Below, piece by piece: positions 25,904 to 33,467 of a stretch of DNA of 64,000 nt. Numbering within the stretch: position 1 is the stretch's first letter; each line of letters starts with the position of its first letter. Made by a program: the position numbers and the translations under genes. Origin of the DNA: Phycisphaerae bacterium (lineage in GTDB: Bacteria; Planctomycetota; Phycisphaerae; Sedimentisphaerales; Anaerobacaceae). Under the pieces are notes generated by a model. It was not told the DNA's origin. It saw only the letters and a program-made list of their open reading frames with translations, and did no database searches. The stretch lies in assembly GCA_021736645.1 (NCBI GenBank), contig JAIPFM010000144.1, positions 1 through 64,000 on the forward strand. Direction: 5' to 3'.

Positions 25904-26700
25904 TGTCGAGTCGATCCTGTGCGTCCACATCCTGCAGTGCCTGTCCCAGCGGCCAGTTAACAAAGCTGGGCGAAGGTGAGCAGGTGTGGGACTATGTTGT
26001 GGCCCTGGCCGGGAATCCAAACACCGGCAAGAGTACGGTATTCAATGCCTTGACCGGTCTGCGACAGCACACAGGCAACTGGCCTGGCAAGACGGTGGTG
26101 CGTGCAGAAGGGGGATTTGCCTATGAAGGCAAGCAATACCAGATCGTGGATCTGCCAGGCACCTATTCGCTGCTGTCTGCCAGCCCGGATGAAGAGGTGG
26201 CCCGCGATTTCATCTTGTTTGATCGCCCGGATGTGACAGTGATCGTGGCTGATGCCACGCGTCTTGAACGGAATCTGAATCTCGTGCTGCAGGTCCTGGA
26301 GATCACGGACCGGGCCGTGTTGTGCGTCAATTTGGTGGATGAGGCGCGCAGGCACGGCATTGTGGTGGATACGCAGAAACTGGAAGAACGTCTCGGCATT
26401 CCTGTGATCGGGACTGCGGCTCGTCAGCGTCAGGGCCTGGACCAGTTGCTCCAGGCCATCAGTGACGTGGCCTCGGGGCGGCGTGTGTGTCACCCTTATC
26501 ATTTGCAGAATGAGCCGCCTGCCTTGAAAGAGGCCATTCGGACGCTGGTGGAGAAGATCGAGACCCTGTTTCCAGGCCTGCCCAATGCCCGCTGGGTAGC
26601 CCTGCGAATCCTGGAGGGAGACAAGCGTATGATCGCGGCTGTCCAACTGGGCGAATTTCATCAGGTGCGTAAGCAGCCCACGGAGGCGGCTCATGAATAA
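25903..26700 (+). CDS. feoB: FeoB N-terminal GTPase subunit (split FeoB)
   Basis: 265 aa. The FeoB G domain carries G1 GNPNTGKST, G2 in GNWPGKTV, G3 DLPGTYSL and G4 NLVD, followed by the helical region and a stop at 26698. The N-terminus has clustered cysteines (C-x4-C-x2-C within residues 6-14), which could bind metal. The membrane part that normally continues in the same chain is encoded in a different frame starting 8 nt before this stop, with its own Shine-Dalgarno (GGAGG at 26682-26686, 6 nt from the ATG). FeoB is therefore genuinely split into a soluble GTPase and a permease, coupled translationally. Confidence 0.9.
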   Translation: MSSRSCASTSCSACPSGQLTKLGEGEQVWDYVVALAGNPNTGKSTVFNALTGLRQHTGNWPGKTVVRAEGGFAYEGKQYQIVDLPGTYSLLSASPDEEVARDFILFDRPDVTVIVADATRLERNLNLVLQVLEITDRAVLCVNLVDEARRHGIVVDTQKLEERLGIPVIGTAARQRQGLDQLLQAISDVASGRRVCHPYHLQNEPPALKEAIRTLVEKIETLFPGLPNARWVALRILEGDKRMIAAVQLGEFHQVRKQPTEAAHE

Positions 26701-28132
26701 TCGCGATTCCAACGCAGAAGATATCCTGGCCCAGGCAGCTTCCCTGCGCTGGGAACTGGGTGAAAAGGTCCATGAAACCCTGATGGAATCGATCTTCGAA
26801 GAGGCCGCCGGCATTGCCAATGATGTGGTCTCCCATACAGGGCAGAAGGCCAAGGTCTGGGACCGATCCCTGGACTGGTTGTTTACCAGTCGATTGACGG
26901 GCTTCCCTATCATGTTTGCCTTGCTGGCCGGTGTCCTCTGGCTGACCATCACAGGGGCCAATGTCCCTTCCTCGTGGCTGGCCTGGGTGCTGCTGGATAC
27001 AGTGCATCCCCTGTTGAAACAGGGGGCAGCCTTTATCCACATGCCCTGGTGGCTGGCGGGTGTGCTGATTGATGGCATGTACATGGCCACGGCCTGGGTG
27101 GTGAGTGTGATGCTGCCGCCCATGGCGATATTTTTTCCGCTGTTTACCCTGTGTGAAGACTTCGGGTATCTGCCGCGCGTGGCCTTTAACATGGATGCTC
27201 TGTTCAAGAAGGTCGGGGCCCACGGCAAACAGGCCCTGACCATGAGCATGGGCTACGGCTGCAATGCCGCGGGGATTGTGGCATGCCGCATCATTGACAG
27301 TCCCAGGGAGCGTCTGATCGCCATTATCACCAACAACTTTGCAGTGTGCAACGGTCGCTGGCCCACCCTGTTTTTGATCTCCTCGATTTTTATCGGGGGC
27401 ATGGTGTCCTCGCCTCTGTTGGGATCTCTGGTCTCCTCGGGCACAGTGCTGGCTGTCATGATGCTGGGCGTCTTGTTCACGTTCGGGGTCTCGTGGCTGC
27501 TCTCCAATACCATGCTTCGAGGCGAGGCCTCGATCTACAGCCTGGAGTTGCCGCCTTATAGACCCCCCCGGTTCTGGCGAACCATGTACACGTCCCTGAT
27601 CGACAGGACCATCTATGTACTGTGGCGCGCCATTGTCTTTGCCTTGCCTGCAGGCGCCGTGATCTGGTTGCTGAGCAATGTCACGATGGGCGGTGAGACG
27701 CTGGCTGTGCACATCATTCACTGGCTCAATCCCTTTGGTGTGTTGATCGGCCTCAATGGCGTGATCCTGCTGGCCTATATCATTGCCATTCCGGCCAATG
27801 AGATTGTGATTCCCACGGTGCTCATGCTGACCGTCTTGACCACAGGTACAGCAGGCGTGGGTGCGGGCAATGGCGTGATGTTTGAACTGTCGGAAGGTGA
27901 CACAGCAGCCCTGCTGCATGCCGGGGGCTGGACCCTGTTGACGGCAGTCAATCTCCTGTTGTTCTGCCTGCTGCACAATCCCTGCTCTACCACTGTCTTT
28001 ACCATCTGGAAGGAGACACGTAATCTCAAGTGGACCACAGTCGCTGCTTTGCTGCCTTTGGTGATGGGGCTGTTGACCTGCTTTTTTGTGGCGCAGGTCT
28101 GGCGCTTGGTGGCAGGGGGAGTGACCCCTTGA
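26693..28132 (+). CDS. feoB: FeoB membrane permease subunit (split FeoB)
   Basis: 479 aa. After about 65 soluble residues there are about nine to ten transmembrane helices with both Gate regions. The first contains GYGCNAAGIVACRIIDSPRERLIAII followed by NNFAVCNGRWPTLF, keeping the conserved Cys; the second ends in LLHNPCSTTVFTIWKETRNLKW. Gate 1 reads GCNAAG and NNFAVCNGR rather than the classic GCxVPAIMATR and PFMSCxARLP, which marks a divergent FeoB clade. It transports Fe2+ across the inner membrane, powered or gated by the GTPase encoded just upstream. It ends 24 nt before the second response regulator, so feo and system 2 may be co-transcribed. Confidence 0.9.
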   Translation: MNNRDSNAEDILAQAASLRWELGEKVHETLMESIFEEAAGIANDVVSHTGQKAKVWDRSLDWLFTSRLTGFPIMFALLAGVLWLTITGANVPSSWLAWVLLDTVHPLLKQGAAFIHMPWWLAGVLIDGMYMATAWVVSVMLPPMAIFFPLFTLCEDFGYLPRVAFNMDALFKKVGAHGKQALTMSMGYGCNAAGIVACRIIDSPRERLIAIITNNFAVCNGRWPTLFLISSIFIGGMVSSPLLGSLVSSGTVLAVMMLGVLFTFGVSWLLSNTMLRGEASIYSLELPPYRPPRFWRTMYTSLIDRTIYVLWRAIVFALPAGAVIWLLSNVTMGGETLAVHIIHWLNPFGVLIGLNGVILLAYIIAIPANEIVIPTVLMLTVLTTGTAGVGAGNGVMFELSEGDTAALLHAGGWTLLTAVNLLLFCLLHNPCSTTVFTIWKETRNLKWTTVAALLPLVMGLLTCFFVAQVWRLVAGGVTP

Positions 28133-28156
28133 GGGCCCCAATAACTGGAAAAAATC

Positions 28157-28840
28157 ATGCGTATTTTGATCGTAGAAGACGATTGTGAACTGGCGGACAT
28201 CCTCAGGCGGGCCCTGACCGAGCAGTTGTATCATGTGGATATAGCCTCGGAGGGCCAGACAGCCGAGCATCTGCTGCGATCGGAGACATTTGATGCCATC
28301 ATTCTGGACTGGATGCTGCCGCTGGTCGACGGGATCACTGTGTGCCGGAATTTTCGGGCCGCAGGCAAGACCACACCGGTGATCCTGCTGACTGCACGTG
28401 ATAAGGTGGAGGACCGGATTATGGGCCTGGACGCCGGGGCTGACGACTATCTGGTCAAGCCGTTTTCCATGGGGGAACTGCTGGCGCGGATCAGGGCGCT
28501 GCTTCGCAGGTCAGAATCACAGCCCCAAGAGGTGCTTGAGGTCGGCACGCTCAGCCTGGACCCGAGTCAGTCCTACATTCAGCAGGGGGCTCGCAGGATT
28601 GAGCTGACGGCCAGGGAATTTGCCCTGATGAAGTTCTTTATGCGTCATCCCGATCAACTGGTCACACGCACGGCCATACTGGAAGATGTGTGGGATGCCA
28701 ATTATGAAGGACTGGGCAATGTGGTGGACGTGTATGTGAATTATCTTCGCAACAAACTCGAGCAGGAAGGCGAGCCCCGCATGATCGAGACCGTGCGAGG
28801 CCGTGGGTATATCCTGAGAGGGCCATCCCATGTCACTTAG
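28157..28840 (+). CDS. OmpR/PhoB-family response regulator (system 2)
   Basis: 227 aa. Receiver with RILIVEDDCELADILRRAL, phospho-acceptor Asp51 in AIILDWMLPLVDG, LLTARDKVEDR and DDYLVKPFSMGELLARIRALLRR. The winged helix has LTAREFALMKFFMRHPDQLVTRTAILEDVWD and VVDVYVNYLRNKLE. It overlaps the kinase start by 11 nt. It follows feoB after 24 nt, linking this system to iron uptake. PmrA, QseB and CusR are the nearest functional analogues by layout. Confidence 0.95.
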   Translation: MRILIVEDDCELADILRRALTEQLYHVDIASEGQTAEHLLRSETFDAIILDWMLPLVDGITVCRNFRAAGKTTPVILLTARDKVEDRIMGLDAGADDYLVKPFSMGELLARIRALLRRSESQPQEVLEVGTLSLDPSQSYIQQGARRIELTAREFALMKFFMRHPDQLVTRTAILEDVWDANYEGLGNVVDVYVNYLRNKLEQEGEPRMIETVRGRGYILRGPSHVT

Positions 28841-30617
28841 TATTTCCCAGCGTCTTACGCTGACTGTGGCACTGATGACCGGGCTGATCCTGGTACCTGC
28901 GTGCACGCTGCTCTGTTTGACATTGAAACGCACCATGGAAGCCAGTGTTCTGGATCTGGCCTATTCTCAGGCCTTGGAGGTCGAACGCAGCGTCTGGACG
29001 CAACTGGATGAGGATATCCTGTTCGATTTTGAAGGCCAGCGTGTCACCTTTGATACGCTCAATATTGCAAAATCCGATTGGGGACTCATTCGAGGCAACG
29101 GCCTTGTGGATACTGCCGCGGGTGTCCTGAAAGACGAGTCTGTGTTGCCCGCCGAATGCACGCGCGTCTTGCGTCTCCTGTCGAATCGTTCTTTTGCCGT
29201 GGCTGCTGTGCCATTGACACCGGATCATCCTTTCACATGGGTGGATTTGCCCGAACCTGTTAGGCACACCATTGAAGACCGAATGGCCGGCGGCACCTTT
29301 CTCTGGGCCAAGGCCGATGTCCTGAAAGAAGACAACATCTATGTTGTACAGATGCTCGATGCGACGCAGATCATGATGTTTTCAGTCACTGAGCAGGGTG
29401 AGTGTGTGGAGGTTGGGGCGGACCCTCTCATCCAGTCACTGCCGAGCGGCATGGCTGAAATTCTGTCGCAGGGGCAGGGGCTGCTCGCGCACAGAATCAC
29501 AGGGTGGCACGTGTATGAGGGAGAATTAATTGCCGAGGTGCAGGGTGTGGACCCCAATGGGGTACAGATCCATGTGGGAGTCAATCGTTTTGGCCAGGAA
29601 TATGAATTGGATGAGAACGGCGTGCCTGCAGCCCTGCTGGAGCCGTCCAGGCTCTATGTGATGGCCGCTATGGACATCACCCGGGAAAAGGCCAGAGCCA
29701 CTATGCTGGGCGGAGGCATCATGTTGGGCGGCGTCGGAATATGGGGACTGTTCATTGCCGTTGCCTGGCTGGTGACGAAGCGAGCCCTGGGGCCGGTGCA
29801 TGACATGATTCTGCAGGCAGACCGGATCATGCCCTCCAAACTGAATGAACGCCTGCCGGTGCGGAGCGCGACGGATGAATTGGGCCGTGTAACCAAAACA
29901 GTGAATCGCATGCTGGATCGTCTGCAGCAGGGATATCTGCGGGAACGGCAGTTTACCGGTGATGTGTCTCACGAATTGAGGAATCCCCTGGCCAAGGTGA
30001 TGGCTGAAATTGAACTGGCTCAGTCCAAGGAACGTGATGCAAAGGAACATCAAGAGATCCTCGCGCGACTCAAGGGCTACACGCAGGCATTGCAGCACCT
30101 GGTAGACTCTTTGCTTATGCTGGCCCGTCTGGACACCGGCTTTCAGAACCTGGAGATTCAGCCTTTTGACGTGGCGGAACTGGTGGTTGAAACACTGAGG
30201 ACATTCTCCAAGGCCTTCGCCTCCAGAATCCATATTGAACTGGGGCCCAGTATCAGCCCCTTGATGGCCATTGGGCACGCGTCGCTTATCAGTGTCCTGC
30301 TGGGCAATCTGCTCGACAATGCCCTGAGGTACAGCCCGGAGACCAGTCCTGTTCACTTGCGTATCCACCGACAGGGAAAGACCATTCAGTTCAGGGTGGA
30401 AGACGAGGGCTTTGGCATTCCGGAAGACCAACGCATCCTCGTGTTCGATCGTTTCTACCGCCTTGAAAAATCACGTTCCAAGAAAACGGGCGGCGCGGGT
30501 CTTGGCCTGGCCATTGTGCAGGCCATTGCCGAGATGCACCACATGACTGTGGACATCACACAGGCGCACACACGAGGGACCGTTGTGAGTTTCGCTTTGC
30601 CTGCACAACAAGATTAA
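28830..30617 (+). CDS. Sensor histidine kinase (system 2)
   Basis: 595 aa. TM1 at residues about 10-32, a large extracytoplasmic region (about 33-290), TM2 at about 293-316, HAMP (TKRALGPVHDMILQADRIMPSKLNERLPV), HisKA with His381 in RQFTGDVSHELRNPLAKVMAEIELAQ, and an ATPase domain with LLGNLLDNALRYSP and GGAGLGLAIVQAIAEMH. The sensor domain is about twice the size of that in system 1 and has no motif I can name. The start codon lies inside the response regulator gene (11-nt overlap). No terminator is evident after the TAA; the GC-rich hairpin element follows about 65 nt later. Confidence 0.95.
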   Translation: MSLSISQRLTLTVALMTGLILVPACTLLCLTLKRTMEASVLDLAYSQALEVERSVWTQLDEDILFDFEGQRVTFDTLNIAKSDWGLIRGNGLVDTAAGVLKDESVLPAECTRVLRLLSNRSFAVAAVPLTPDHPFTWVDLPEPVRHTIEDRMAGGTFLWAKADVLKEDNIYVVQMLDATQIMMFSVTEQGECVEVGADPLIQSLPSGMAEILSQGQGLLAHRITGWHVYEGELIAEVQGVDPNGVQIHVGVNRFGQEYELDENGVPAALLEPSRLYVMAAMDITREKARATMLGGGIMLGGVGIWGLFIAVAWLVTKRALGPVHDMILQADRIMPSKLNERLPVRSATDELGRVTKTVNRMLDRLQQGYLRERQFTGDVSHELRNPLAKVMAEIELAQSKERDAKEHQEILARLKGYTQALQHLVDSLLMLARLDTGFQNLEIQPFDVAELVVETLRTFSKAFASRIHIELGPSISPLMAIGHASLISVLLGNLLDNALRYSPETSPVHLRIHRQGKTIQFRVEDEGFGIPEDQRILVFDRFYRLEKSRSKKTGGAGLGLAIVQAIAEMHHMTVDITQAHTRGTVVSFALPAQQD

Positions 30618-30682
30618 GGCACTGAAGGGTTTCATTTTTAGCAGCGTCTTATGCCTCCATGAGCAGCCAAAGATCTCTGCGA

Positions 30683-30829
30683 CTTAGACACTCTAAGCCA
30701 CCCTGCCGGCTTCGGCTCGCTGCAGCGGCCGTCTGCAGCGTTGGCCGGCATCGATCCCCGGAGGACCTGTTTCGGCCGCCTTGCATCAGGCCGCTTCGAT
30801 CAGCCTCCCCCTCGGGGCAGGCGAGCCGA
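30683..30829. other. GC-rich multi-hairpin element (possible structured RNA or REP-like repeat)
   Basis: Within about 150 nt lie several perfect stems: CTTAGA-cac-TCTAAG (30683-30697); CGCTGCAG-7 nt-CTGCAGCG (30718-30740); GCCTCCCC-CTC-GGGG-c-AGGC (30803-30822); and the outer arms TCGGCTCGC (30712-30720) with GCGAGCCGA (30821-30829). GC content is clearly above the flanks and no convincing reading frame covers it. It sits between the system 2 kinase and a decayed gene on the minus strand. The active strand cannot be told from symmetry alone. Confidence 0.45.
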
Positions 30830-30852
30830 TGCGACGGTTTTATTAGAGCGCC

Positions 30853-31092
30853 TTACTTAAAATGAACTCGAACGCCCACGGTGGCCATGTTAGACCCGCC
30901 TGACACATTATTGATCAGCCCAAAGACACCGGAGCGATGGTGGATTCGTGTGAACAAGGACACACGCGGATGATGAGGGATCTTACACTCCCATTCGAGC
31001 ATTAGATAATTCAGGACATTTGATGTTTCTCCCATTTTATCTATGGCAAACACACTCCAGGTGACAAAATTCTAGTTGGGCAATAGCCGCAT
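30853..31092 (-). pseudogene. Remnant of an outer-membrane beta-barrel gene (C-terminal part)
   Basis: On the minus strand the reading frame gives NYLMLEWECKIP, then RIHHRSGVFGLINN and SGGSNMATVGVRVHFK, ending with a terminal amphipathic strand and near-terminal Phe as in outer-membrane barrels. In-frame stops interrupt it upstream (TAG at 31074-31072 between LLPN and NFVTWSVF, and TAA further up), and the arn promoter region lies immediately beyond, so only the last 70-80 codons survive. The HRS triplet recalls the H-x-S motif of PagL-type lipid A deacylases, but that link is weak. An intact start codon and ribosome site are missing. Confidence 0.5.
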
Positions 31093-31166
31093 GTCAAGAC
31101 CTTAACACCCTGCAGAGGAAATAGACACAGGCGATATTCTTCTGATTTGGTCAATAATTAGTGCTC

Positions 31167-31211
31167 CCTAATGTCTTTCTAATCTTCCTCTAATCAAGTG
31201 CCGGGTACAGT
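31167..31211 (+). promoter_or_regulatory. PmrA-box-like triple direct repeat and promoter of the arn operon
   Basis: CCTAAT (31167-31172), TCTAAT (31178-31183) and TCTAAT (31189-31194): three YCTAAT hexamers each exactly 11 bp apart, with 5-nt spacers. PmrA of enteric bacteria binds YTTAAK-N5-YTTAAK upstream of arn. A TACAGT -10-like hexamer (31206-31211) places the third half-site beside the -35 region, as at promoters activated by OmpR-family regulators. The arnB ATG is at 31283. Confidence 0.6.
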
Positions 31212-31282
31212 GCGCCCGACAACAGGGAACATTGTAGTTCCATGACAGGATTCAAACTGTGCCACAGGGGGGCATTGGAAGT

Positions 31283-32440
31283 ATGAGACACGCGTTTTTG
31301 CCGTTTTCGAGGCCGTCCATCACGGAAGGTGACATCGAGGCTGTGGCCCAGGTGCTTCGGTCCGGTTGGATTACGACCGGGCCGAAGGCGTCCGAGTTCG
31401 AACAGGCCTTTTCCCACTATACCGGCGCGTGCGGCAGCGTGGCTGTGGCCTCTGCCACCGCAGGCATGCACGTGATGCTCGCGGCCCTGGGCATTGGCCC
31501 GGGTGACGAGGTCATCACGCCTTCCATGACCTGGGTGTCCACCGTGAATCTGATCACACTGGCCGGTGCCACACCGGTGTTTGCAGATATTGACAGGGAC
31601 ACACTCATGGTGTCTGCCCGGACCATTGAACCCTGCCTGTCCTCGAGAACGCGTCTGATCGTGCCGGTCCATTTTGCCGGTTCGTGTGTGGACATGGACC
31701 CGATACGAAATCTGGCCAGGGACAAGGGCGTGGCCTTGGTTGAAGATGCGGCGCATGCCGCAGGCACGCAGTACAACCGCTGTACCATAGGCCGCACAGG
31801 CACGGCCATTTTTTCCTTTCATCCGATCAAGAACCTGACAACCGGGGAAGGCGGCATGGTGTGTTCAGATGACCCGGACCTGCTGGACCGGATCAAGCGA
31901 CTGAAGTTTCACGGTCTGGGTGTGGATGCCTTTGACCGCACCATGCAGGGCCGATCCCCCCAGGCCCAGGTGTTGGAACCCGGGTACAAGTACAATCTGA
32001 CTGACATGGCAGCCGTGCTCGGCCTGGGCCAACTGGCCAGGCTGGATGCCATGAACCAGCGGCGCAGAGTGCTGGCTGAGTGTTATCAGCAGCATCTAAT
32101 GGACATTGATGAGGTCATGCCCCTGGCAGAGGTCCCGCATTGCACGCGCCATGCGTGGCATCTTTTTATTGTACGTATAGATACCGACCGTACAGGGATG
32201 AGTCGTGATGAATTCATGGCCCGGCTCAAGGCCCTGAACATTGGTACAGGCCTGCATTTCAGGGCTGTGCATCAACAGAAATATTTCGCAGAGACTCTGG
32301 GATTGAGTCCCGGATCTCTGCCCAATACGGAATGGAATTCGGACCGAATCTGTTCTCTGCCATTGTGTCCGGACATGACCGAAGAGGATGTGCTGGATGT
32401 GGTTGAAGCGGTCAAAGCAGTGTTAAGTGTTAAGTGTTAA
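31283..32440 (+). CDS. arnB: ArnB, UDP-4-amino-4-deoxy-L-arabinose aminotransferase
   Basis: About 385 aa from the ATG at 31283 (MRHAFLPFSRPSI matches the usual ArnB start MSDFLPFSRP; an upstream GTG at 31259 adds eight unmatched residues). DegT/DnrJ/EryC1/StrS fold, with SGWITTGPKASEFE, SSATAGMH-like SATAGMHVML, DEVITPSMTWVSTVNLI, VEDAAHA and the PLP-binding Lys183 in FSFHPIKNLTTGEGG. The distal half KFHGLGVDAFDR...APGYKYNLTD-like segment and TEWNSDRICSLPLCPDMTE are ArnB-specific. It converts UDP-4-keto-pentose to UDP-L-Ara4N in the cytoplasm. It is the first gene of the arn operon. Its last codons (VLSVKC) fall in a heptamer array. Confidence 0.95.
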   Translation: MRHAFLPFSRPSITEGDIEAVAQVLRSGWITTGPKASEFEQAFSHYTGACGSVAVASATAGMHVMLAALGIGPGDEVITPSMTWVSTVNLITLAGATPVFADIDRDTLMVSARTIEPCLSSRTRLIVPVHFAGSCVDMDPIRNLARDKGVALVEDAAHAAGTQYNRCTIGRTGTAIFSFHPIKNLTTGEGGMVCSDDPDLLDRIKRLKFHGLGVDAFDRTMQGRSPQAQVLEPGYKYNLTDMAAVLGLGQLARLDAMNQRRRVLAECYQQHLMDIDEVMPLAEVPHCTRHAWHLFIVRIDTDRTGMSRDEFMARLKALNIGTGLHFRAVHQQKYFAETLGLSPGSLPNTEWNSDRICSLPLCPDMTEEDVLDVVEAVKAVLSVKC

Positions 32441-32462
32441 GTTGTTGGTTGTTCGTTTGAGG
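32421..32462 (+). repeat. Heptamer array 7, overlapping the arnB stop
   Basis: TGTTAAG three times, then TTGTTGG, TTGTTCG and TTTGAGG. The arnB TAA stop lies in the third unit, and the array continues to within 13 nt of the arnC ATG. Confidence 0.85.
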
Positions 32463-32474
32463 ACTTGAATAAAA

Positions 32475-33467
32475 ATGAAACCTTATTGTTCAATTGTGAT
32501 TCCGGTGTTTAATGAGAAGGGCAACCTGGACGAACTCATTGACCGGGTCTTGACAACCTGCCAACTCCTGGATCAACCCTTTGAGGTCATTCTGGTGGAT
32601 GACGGCAGTCGGGACGGGTCTGCTCAGAAGATCGTGGCTGCTGCCGAGCATTTTGAATCCCAGGTCGTGGGTGTGCTGCTGAATCGTAATTACGGTCAGC
32701 ATGCTGCGGTCATGGCAGGATTCACCGAGGCCAGGGGCGACGTGGTGGTGACCCTCGATGCGGACCTGCAAAATCCGCCCGAGGAGATTCCCCGTCTTGT
32801 GGCAGCGATCGAGGAAGGGGCCGACGTGGTGGGGACCGTGCGCATGAATCGCCAGGACAGCCTGTTTCGACGCCTGGCATCACGCATTGTCAACCGGGCT
32901 GCGCAAAAGGCCACGGGCGTGTACATGCGGGATTACGGCTGTATGCTGCGTGCCTACCGCATGCCCATTGTCAAGGCCATGCTGCAGTGCCATGAGCGCA
33001 GCACCTTTATTCCAATCCTGGCCAACAGCTTTGCAGCCAGGACGCGTGAAATTGAAGTCCGTCATGCAGAACGTACTCAGGGTGATTCCAAGTACAGCCT
33101 GTGGAAGCTGATCAATCTGCAGTTCGACCTGCTGACATCCATGACCACGGTGCCGATTCGTCTTCTGAGTGTCCTGGGATTGCTCTTGTCCATGGTGGGT
33201 ATGGTCGTGGGATTGATCCTCCTGGGAGGACGTCTTATGTATGGCTCAGAGTGGGCCGTGCACGGCGTCTTGACGCTCATGGCAGGGCTCTTCTTCTTTA
33301 TGGGCGTGCAAATGATCGGCCTGGGCCTGCTGGGAGAGTACATTGGACGCATCTATCATGATGTCCGTGCCAGACCTCGCTATTTTGTGCGCCAGGTCGT
33401 TGGCCGCTCAGAAAATACGGTAACCGAATGGTCGCAGGCCACTGAAATATCTATGGAGATAAAATGA
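32475..33467 (+). CDS. arnC: ArnC, undecaprenyl-phosphate 4-deoxy-4-formamido-L-arabinose transferase
   Basis: 330 aa GT2-family enzyme. The catalytic domain shows [32 protein letters not shown] and [16 protein letters not shown], with two C-terminal transmembrane helices (about residues 230-262 and 268-295) before the amphipathic end. ArnC moves Ara4-formyl-N from UDP to undecaprenyl phosphate on the inner face of the inner membrane. DLQNPPEE and [13 protein letters not shown] are characteristic of ArnC and close to DPM1-type enzymes; operon context settles it as ArnC. It overlaps arnA by 4 nt (ATGA). Confidence 0.93.
   Translation: MKPYCSIVIPVFNEKGNLDELIDRVLTTCQLLDQPFEVILVDDGSRDGSAQKIVAAAEHFESQVVGVLLNRNYGQHAAVMAGFTEARGDVVVTLDADLQNPPEEIPRLVAAIEEGADVVGTVRMNRQDSLFRRLASRIVNRAAQKATGVYMRDYGCMLRAYRMPIVKAMLQCHERSTFIPILANSFAARTREIEVRHAERTQGDSKYSLWKLINLQFDLLTSMTTVPIRLLSVLGLLLSMVGMVVGLILLGGRLMYGSEWAVHGVLTLMAGLFFFMGVQMIGLGLLGEYIGRIYHDVRARPRYFVRQVVGRSENTVTEWSQATEISMEIK

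Noticed and set aside
26680-26700. Programmed frameshift or sequencing error joining the two FeoB parts
   Set aside because: No slippery heptamer is visible and a strong Shine-Dalgarno with correct spacing precedes the permease ATG, so independent initiation explains the layout better. A read-level check is still decisive.
26459-28270. A 603-codon open frame antisense to feoB and the system 2 regulator
   Set aside because: Its product is dominated by H, Q, G and P, lacks domains and covers three well-supported genes on the other strand.
30659-30865. A 68-codon frame across the hairpin element
   Set aside because: The product is low-complexity R/S/P-rich, without a ribosome site, and stem structure explains the sequence better.
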